Assembly: GCA_021161105.1 (NCBI GenBank)
Contig: JAGHBG010000217.1
Span: 1 to 26,902 of the forward strand
Reading direction: 5' to 3'
Source: Thermotogaceae bacterium
Lineage (GTDB): Bacteria > Thermotogota > Thermotogae > Thermotogales > Thermotogaceae
Length of the DNA: 26,902 bases
A program made the position numbers and the translations under genes. The notes beneath the pieces are model-generated. The model ran no database searches, was not told the DNA's origin, and saw only the letters and a program-made list of their open reading frames with translations. This document shows positions 21,637 through 26,902 of the stretch, piece by piece. The first letter of the stretch is position 1; each line of letters opens with the position of its first letter.

Positions 21637-22835
21637 GCGCCGTATTTTTCAAGCCTTTGTGCGTGGGCGAGCATAAGCATCATTGAATCAACTGCATAGA
21701 ATGTTCCAAGAACACCTCTTGCACATTCAAACTCATCGAACTTTTCCGATGCGCCTTTCCTTACAAATTTTGATCTTATCATGTATGGCACAGGATGCCA
21801 GCTATGGGACTTCATGAGACAGGGCGTGGAGTGGTCTCCCGTAACTACCACTACAGCAGGGTTTAGTGCAAGAAGCTTTGGTATATTTCTGTCAACCTCT
21901 TCTATAACCTTCACCTTTTCCTCAAAGTTACCATCTTCACCATAAGAATCGGTTTTCTTTATATGGAGGTAGAAAAAGTCGTAATCATTCCAGTACTTTT
22001 TTAGCGTCTCGAACTCATCATCAACCGTCGTTCCTGCTTTCAGAACCTCCATACCAACCAGCTTTGCAATACCCTTATACATCGGATATGTTGCGATAGC
22101 AGCAGCTTTTACTTTGTAAACATCTGGAAATTGAGGAAGCTTCGGATATTTGGAAAATCCCCGTAAAAGCGCCCAATTCATTTCTGGCTGATCCTTTAGC
22201 ACTTCGCCTATCTTCCTTATTAGCTTGTTTACAACCTCTGCCATCTTTTCGGCTTCAGGCTTTAAAGCCTTTGCCCATTCCATTTCTTTACCTTCCTTTT
22301 GTGGATCAGCATCGCTCACTGCATCATATAAGTCGTCCCCAGTGAACTTAACAACAAACCTGTGTTCTTTTCCAGGATAAAATGTTACCTTTACACCATC
22401 TATCTCTTTTATATTTTCATTCAATATCTCAACTACCTTTGCACTCTTCTCTGTTGGTGGCCTTCCTGCCCTTCTGTCAATTACAACACCATCCTTCATA
22501 GTTGCAAAGTTTCCTCTTGCCACTACATCTTTTTCTCCAACTTCAACGCCTGTTCCAAGAGCCTCCAGAATACCCCTGCCTATCTGGTATTTAATGGGAT
22601 CATAACCAAAAAGCGATAAATGTCCGGGTCCACTACCTGGCGTTACACCGTAAGCAACCGGTATGGTCTGTCCAAGCTCACTTTCCTTCGCCAGAGCATC
22701 AAGGTTGGGAGTTTTCGCTACCATAAGTGGAGTTTTCCCATCGACAGGAAGATCTCCTATCCCATCCATAACTAAAAGAACTAGTTTCGTTTCATTCTTT
22801 GTTACTATATTCCTGAGGATTTCGTGTCTATCCAT
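21633..22835 (-). CDS. apgM: cofactor-independent phosphoglycerate mutase, archaeal type
   Basis: The 400-residue enzyme interconverts 3- and 2-phosphoglycerate in glycolysis. It belongs to the alkaline-phosphatase superfamily. Metal and active-site blocks are VMDGIGDLP (D24), GPGHLSLFGYDP (active Ser region), HIKKTDSYGEDG and VVTGDHSTPC. The sequence is of the ApgM kind shared by archaea and some deep-branching bacteria, not the longer GpmI. Start ATG 22835 has the strongest Shine-Dalgarno in the window, AGGAGGTGAT, three bases away; the longer frame to 22856 would include that site. It is the first gene of the long - strand run and overlaps comEC by 4 bp. Confidence 0.95.
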   Translation of the reverse strand: MDRHEILRNIVTKNETKLVLLVMDGIGDLPVDGKTPLMVAKTPNLDALAKESELGQTIPVAYGVTPGSGPGHLSLFGYDPIKYQIGRGILEALGTGVEVGEKDVVARGNFATMKDGVVIDRRAGRPPTEKSAKVVEILNENIKEIDGVKVTFYPGKEHRFVVKFTGDDLYDAVSDADPQKEGKEMEWAKALKPEAEKMAEVVNKLIRKIGEVLKDQPEMNWALLRGFSKYPKLPQFPDVYKVKAAAIATYPMYKGIAKLVGMEVLKAGTTVDDEFETLKKYWNDYDFFYLHIKKTDSYGEDGNFEEKVKVIEEVDRNIPKLLALNPAVVVVTGDHSTPCLMKSHSWHPVPYMIRSKFVRKGASEKFDEFECARGVLGTFYAVDSMMLMLAHAQRLEKYGA

Positions 22836-22910
22836 CGTATCACCTCCTGAAATCACTTTTGTTTTATAAATTCACAAATTGCTTTTTCGATATCAAGTAT
22901 TAAAATCTAT

Positions 22911-22928
22911 GTAGAATTCTACCATGGT
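22911..22928. promoter_or_regulatory. overlapping palindromes in the apgM / S41 divergent spacer
   Basis: GTAGAATTCTAC (22911-22922) is a perfect 12-bp palindrome, and ACCATGGT (22921-22928) is a perfect 8-bp palindrome sharing its last two bases. They sit about 75 bp upstream of apgM and about 105 bp upstream of the + strand gene, in the only divergent spacer of this half of the window. An operator is possible; nothing identifies the regulator. Confidence 0.35.
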
Positions 22929-23004
22929 TATTTTGTGAAGGAAGTATTAAAGTTAATTTCAAAAATTTTGTAAATACAATGCGTTATAAAGTAGCTTCTA
23001 AGAA

Positions 23005-23012
23005 AATATAAT
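23005..23012 (+). promoter_or_regulatory. -10 element upstream of the S41-like gene
   Basis: A TATAAT-like element with a short A-rich lead lies about 20-25 bp before the GTG start and just ahead of the G-rich ribosome binding site. No good -35 hexamer is seen at 16-18 bp, so this is a tentative call and the exact position may differ by a few bases. Confidence 0.35.
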
Positions 23013-23031
23013 ATTTACGGGGGGTGCTGCA

Positions 23032-24354
23032 GTGAAAAGTACCAATGAAAGGATGAAGAAGTGGGGAATAATTTTCGCGGTTGCTGTTCTGGCAGCACTT
23101 GTGTTACCGTTTTTTATATACAGCCTCACTCCGAAAAGAAGAGTAGAAAAAAGATATGTTATAAGAGACATTGAGACTATAGAAAATTTGCTAAGGTATG
23201 GAGACATGTCAACAATTAATGAAGATTTATTAAAAAGTATGGTCAGAGAGCTTGAATATTTAAAAATCGCACTTCCTGAAAAATTCCACAGAATGGACTT
23301 TTTTTTGAGAGCCCAACCAATATTAAGCAAAGCAGCCGATCAAAATACCGAGATAATTTTTGGTGTTCCCGATTATTACCCTGTTCTTCCATTTAAAGCA
23401 CGATATGTCAACGGAAAGTTTTTTGTTGTTGAAAGTGTCGACGATAAATTAAAACCTGGGGATGAGATAGTTAGTATTAATGGAAAAGATACAAAAAGTT
23501 TCTTCGAATACCTGAAAAGTCTTGTAAGCGCTGACTCTGAAGCACTTTTAAGCAAAAAAATTGAGGAAAGATTCTGGCAACTTCCATTTATAGAAAGAAA
23601 GGAAAAATACACCCTTGAAACAAGGAAAAAAGGAAAAATTGAAGTTTCCTTTGTTCCAAAAAAGACCTATATAGAAAAATTAAGAAAAATAAAAGGACAC
23701 GAATGGGATTACAAATTTGAAGCTCAAGATAACTTCGGAATTTTAAAATTCAAAACTTTTAACCTCTATGGCCAGGATATACAAAACCTTGAAGACGATT
23801 TAAAGAAAGCAGCTTCTATGAACTTGAAATACTTTATTATCGATATAAGAGATTGCACAGGGGGCAACTTAAATACTGGACTTAATATTTTGAGCTATTT
23901 TACGGATCACGCGGTTACACTCAAGCGATATTATACTTTTAGATCTTCCGAATATTGCGGAGGTGAAGGAAAGGGAGAAATTCAGGAGATGGTAAAGGAG
24001 TATCCAATCCAGCCAGCAAATGAAAGGATGAATTCAAAACTTATTGTTCTTGTAGATAGAACAACTTCTAATGAAGCACTTGACTTTGCTTATATTGTAA
24101 AAAAGGCAGGGCTTGGTCAAATCTATGGAGAAGTTCCTGATCAAAATCTGAGTCACACCTTCATGGTCAGTGGAAAATCACTTCCTTCAGTCAGCATGTT
24201 CGCTGCCATATCCTGTGCAAGATGGAATGAAAGCGGAAAATTAGAAGTTGACAAGGAATTCAATCTCGAAGATATGCAATACACAAACTATATTGCCGGA
24301 AAAGATGATATTCTATTAAGGACATTAATAAACGAAATTAAGTCACTCAAGTAA
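23032..24354 (+). CDS. S41 peptidase-like protein with PDZ domain, membrane-anchored
   Basis: The product has 440 residues. An N-terminal helix (about 10-31, WGIIFAVAVLAALVLPFFIY) anchors it, with the rest outside. A PDZ-like segment (about 120-160) contains KLKPGDEIVSINGKD, the usual PDZ core of carboxyl-terminal processing proteases. The S41 core follows: FGILKFKTF, then IIDIRDCTGGNLNTG (the DxRxNxGG-like block), then LIVLVDRTTSNEALDFAYIV, which holds the expected nucleophile Ser. The GExTFGKG-type block with the catalytic Lys is replaced by YGEVPDQNLSHT. It may be an S41 subtype with other catalytic residues, or inactive. The start is GTG behind GGGGGGTG. No terminator separates it clearly from the next gene, 96 bp on. 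Confidence 0.75.
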   Translation: MKSTNERMKKWGIIFAVAVLAALVLPFFIYSLTPKRRVEKRYVIRDIETIENLLRYGDMSTINEDLLKSMVRELEYLKIALPEKFHRMDFFLRAQPILSKAADQNTEIIFGVPDYYPVLPFKARYVNGKFFVVESVDDKLKPGDEIVSINGKDTKSFFEYLKSLVSADSEALLSKKIEERFWQLPFIERKEKYTLETRKKGKIEVSFVPKKTYIEKLRKIKGHEWDYKFEAQDNFGILKFKTFNLYGQDIQNLEDDLKKAASMNLKYFIIDIRDCTGGNLNTGLNILSYFTDHAVTLKRYYTFRSSEYCGGEGKGEIQEMVKEYPIQPANERMNSKLIVLVDRTTSNEALDFAYIVKKAGLGQIYGEVPDQNLSHTFMVSGKSLPSVSMFAAISCARWNESGKLEVDKEFNLEDMQYTNYIAGKDDILLRTLINEIKSLK

Positions 24355-24450
24355 CAATATCGCTACCTTAGCATGAAGGATTGAATCTTTCCCTAAACGC
24401 TGGAGTCTTAAGTATGATAAAGGGATGAAGCTGAAAAAGAGGTGAAAAAT

Positions 24451-26709
24451 ATGGGCAAAAAAACTGCAAATGTTTTGTTTTATTTGTCGCTACTTCTTTT
24501 AATATTCTTTGTCTCAGGGTGCGGTTTTATAATTATCACAAACCCTGATGAAGGTGAAAACACCATAACTTTGATAAGCCCCATGAATGGAAGTGGATAT
24601 TATCCAACAACAGTATTTTTAAAATGGGAAGGACCTAAGGATAAAGAGATTTCATCCTATAAGGTGTTTCTTTCAGAAAACAAGGAGAATGTTGAGAATG
24701 AAAGTTCAAGCGCTTTAGTATGGGATATACCTGGTGATAAAACTTCACTCAAAATCTCCTCGCTTGAAGATAAAAAAAATTATTACTGGAAAGTTGTAGG
24801 GGAAACAGCTGAAGCTACTTATGAAAGCGCTGTCTGGGGCTTTTCCACAAAGAACTCTTCAGATATAGAGTACCTCGTAGGCGTGGGAGAAGACGGATTA
24901 TATATATTCGACATAAAAAAGCCTGTTGGAATGGCTGAGAATGGTGAAATATTGCTGTCTTCGGGTTTAATTTCAATGAAAGTTCGTGAAATAGATGGAA
25001 GTCTATACGCTTTTACAATTGAAAATAATGAGATGGGAATGCCAAGAGTATTTTCTGTTTATGACATAACGGATTTCAGCTCGTATACACAAACAGCCAG
25101 TTTTTCGGGTGAAAAAGAATTATTCGATATAGCAATACTGGACGGTAAAGCTTTCATAGCTGCAGGATATGATGGAATAGAAGTTTATGATATCAATGAT
25201 CTGTCAAGGCCTCTTAGCAACATTCCTGCTGACGAATATGGAGATTATTACACTAAAGTGAAAGTGTTTAACATAAACGAGTATGAAAAATATGTAATGG
25301 CTATATCTGACAACGATAAGATCATGGTTATTGAAGCCAACACTTTAATGCCCGCAACAACGATTAGTTTTGAAGAAGATATAAAAATCAATTCGGTATT
25401 TTATGATGGTGCATATCTCTATGTAGTAAGCAGAGGCAAAGGTTTATCAATTTACAAGCTTGAAGACTACAACACCATAGATGAAGTTTCCAGCATATTC
25501 GTTAGGGGAGACTTCACAAGCGAAGAATACGATGTTTACGTTAACGGTGATTATGCTTACATTGCTGCCGACAGTTTCTTTGCAGTTGTGGACGTTTTTG
25601 ATAAGGAAAATCCATACATTTTATCCACAACTAAAGTAGTAGGAGCAAGAAAAATCATATATTCAGATAATAAAGTTTACCTTGTGGGAGACACTCTTGG
25701 AAGCTTTAGCCACTGGCTCTGTGTGGTTGATGTGTCAAACCCGTACAACCCGGAGCTTTTAGGAACCTACAGAACTTTAGGTGGGAAAGCTGTAGATGGA
25801 TCACTCATCGATAATAATTTTTATCTTGCGGATGAGGAAGGGAAAATTTTAAAGATAGATGTTTCTGATCCTGAAGGGATTAAAATAAATGGAAAAGTTG
25901 AGTCCGGGTTCATGGGAGATAAAATACGCATTGAAGGAAACAGAATATTTGTTGCAAATTCCACTGGGTATAAGGTTTTTGATATAAATAATGCCAATGA
26001 TTTTGAAGAAATCTATGATTCAGGATTTATCGGTGATGGTGTAGGAGTAAATTCTATTTACACTTACGATAATGACTTTTATGTGGGATTTAATGATGGA
26101 AGAGTGTATATTTATTCTCAGGAAGAACCAGGAACTGTTTCGGGAACTCCTATTGATCTTTATGATGCCTCCACTGGAGATATATACGTATGGGAGAATT
26201 ATGCATACATAGCAAGCTATAGCGACATTGATGGCAGTGTATCAAATGGCATTTACGTTGTGGATTTGAATAAAACTCCAACAGGATCTTATGAGAAGTT
26301 CCTTCCATTCGATAATGTTGTAGATATGGTTGGAAAAGAGGATAAAATCTACCTTTTAACTTCAAACAAAGTTATCGTTCTTGATATCACAAATCCAAGC
26401 AGTCCTGAAATTTTAAGTGAAGATATACAAATATCAAATGGAGTAAGCATATATGTTGATAAAGATGAAAATATCTATGTAGGTACATATGACGACACGA
26501 ATGGTGCTTGCAAGTTGGTTATAATAGAAGGCGATTTTAGGCACGAGCTTCCCCTACCTTCCGAAGTTCAGACTATGGAACGGATAGGAAATTACCTTTA
26601 TCTCGGCCTGTTTAACGATGGGCTGGCTGTTGTTGACAAAGGTATGGCTAATCCAGAGATAGTTGGGTGGTATGGTACAGTAAACATTAGAGATATTAAG
26701 GGTTATTAA
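24451..26709 (+). CDS. large lipoprotein with LVIVD-type beta-propeller repeats
   Basis: The product has 752 residues. The signal peptide ends in a lipobox (FVSGC), lipidated at C24. A fibronectin-type or Ig-like domain follows (about 35-130, with LKWEGPKDKEISSYKVFLSE and YYWKV...W.FST). The remainder is a run of repeats of about 40-50 residues built on patterns such as GLYIFDIKKP, GIEVYDINDLSRP, YAYIAADSFFAVVDVFDKEN and WLCVVDVSNPYNPELLG. These are LVIVD repeats, predicted to form one or two beta-propellers. Such proteins sit outside the cytoplasmic membrane and probably bind partners; no enzyme is implied. Start ATG 24451 lies five bases after GAGGTGA. Strong Asp, Asn and Tyr use is normal for surface repeats. 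Confidence 0.85.
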   Translation: MGKKTANVLFYLSLLLLIFFVSGCGFIIITNPDEGENTITLISPMNGSGYYPTTVFLKWEGPKDKEISSYKVFLSENKENVENESSSALVWDIPGDKTSLKISSLEDKKNYYWKVVGETAEATYESAVWGFSTKNSSDIEYLVGVGEDGLYIFDIKKPVGMAENGEILLSSGLISMKVREIDGSLYAFTIENNEMGMPRVFSVYDITDFSSYTQTASFSGEKELFDIAILDGKAFIAAGYDGIEVYDINDLSRPLSNIPADEYGDYYTKVKVFNINEYEKYVMAISDNDKIMVIEANTLMPATTISFEEDIKINSVFYDGAYLYVVSRGKGLSIYKLEDYNTIDEVSSIFVRGDFTSEEYDVYVNGDYAYIAADSFFAVVDVFDKENPYILSTTKVVGARKIIYSDNKVYLVGDTLGSFSHWLCVVDVSNPYNPELLGTYRTLGGKAVDGSLIDNNFYLADEEGKILKIDVSDPEGIKINGKVESGFMGDKIRIEGNRIFVANSTGYKVFDINNANDFEEIYDSGFIGDGVGVNSIYTYDNDFYVGFNDGRVYIYSQEEPGTVSGTPIDLYDASTGDIYVWENYAYIASYSDIDGSVSNGIYVVDLNKTPTGSYEKFLPFDNVVDMVGKEDKIYLLTSNKVIVLDITNPSSPEILSEDIQISNGVSIYVDKDENIYVGTYDDTNGACKLVIIEGDFRHELPLPSEVQTMERIGNYLYLGLFNDGLAVVDKGMANPEIVGWYGTVNIRDIKGY

Positions 26710-26810
26710 CGATATAGAAATTTCAGATGAATTTAATATACCTTGTTTAAACTCAAAATCATGTGAAAATATATATATCGCACAAATTCTGCACCTTCAG
26801 GGGTGATAGT

Positions 26811-26902
26811 ATGAATTTTGCCATTTTTGAAAAAGTTGCTAATGAATATGAAACACCTGTATTCGTTTATTTTGAAAAAACTTTGAAAAGCCGCGCCAGA
26901 AG
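26811..26902 (+). CDS. lysA: diaminopimelate decarboxylase-like PLP enzyme, N-terminus (3' cut by window)
   Basis: ATG 26811 follows GGGGTGAT. The 30 visible residues read MNFAIFEKVANEYETPVFVY, then FEKTLKSRAR. The pattern 'xxAxxYxTPxxVYxxxxLxxR' is the start of LysA-type fold-III PLP decarboxylases, which make lysine from meso-diaminopimelate. The catalytic Lys and the C-terminal domain lie beyond the window, so related decarboxylases of this fold cannot be excluded. It follows the lipoprotein gene after about 100 bp. Confidence 0.7.
   Translation, partial: MNFAIFEKVANEYETPVFVYFEKTLKSRAR

Noticed and set aside
1..26902. tRNA, rRNA or CRISPR array
   Set aside because: I saw no regularly spaced direct repeats and no recognisable tRNA arms or rRNA core motifs. 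The spacers are short and mostly explained by promoters and terminators.

Overview
The window is an AT-rich, gene-dense piece of a bacterial chromosome. It shows strong GGAGG/GGTGAT ribosome binding sites, frequent GTG and TTG starts, many 4-34 bp gene overlaps, an archaeal-type phosphoglycerate mutase (ApgM) and an unattached oligopeptide-binding protein. Together these suggest a thermophilic anaerobe of the Thermotogota. That placement is inference from gene style; no rRNA or marker phylogeny was available, and I do not name a genus.

Layout. 1-305: 3' end of an HD-GYP (c-di-GMP phosphodiesterase type) gene. 306-640: no gene recognised. 695-2699 (-): a Cache-type methyl-accepting chemotaxis protein split by a frameshift at a (CT)4 tract. 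2820-6090: an insertion-scarred interval with two IS256-family (mutator) transposase 3' remnants in the same orientation. Between them lies an MMPL/RND exporter gene (-), and beyond the second remnant is a broken, unidentified gene. 6099-9696 (-): a small two-helix membrane protein, an oligopeptide-binding protein, ornithine carbamoyltransferase (argF) and an unknown gene overlapping argF. 9754-11373 (+): a CorA-type transporter, ribosomal protein L31 (rpmE) and a small S1-domain protein, closed by a two-way terminator.

11430-22835 (-) is one long, tightly packed run, listed here in transcription order. It begins with apgM, a competence-domain-only ComEC, CheR with a C-terminal helical/TPR-like tail, a double CheW-like protein, a CheA-receiver hybrid, a receiver-less CheB and a REC-GGDEF diguanylate cyclase. 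It continues with an N4-cytosine-type DNA methyltransferase carrying a degenerate SNase-like tail, a frameshifted MjaI-family restriction endonuclease, era and an AlkD-like protein. The che genes match the composition of the proteobacterial Wsp pathway (WspC, WspB/D, WspE, WspF, WspR), which turns receptor signals into c-di-GMP rather than swimming behaviour. Here the cluster lacks its own receptor. This cluster and the adjacent restriction-modification unit are the most interesting parts of the window.

23032-26902 (+): an S41-peptidase-like membrane-anchored protein, a large lipoprotein with LVIVD-type propeller repeats, and the start of a lysA-like PLP decarboxylase running off the end. I saw no tRNA, rRNA or CRISPR array.
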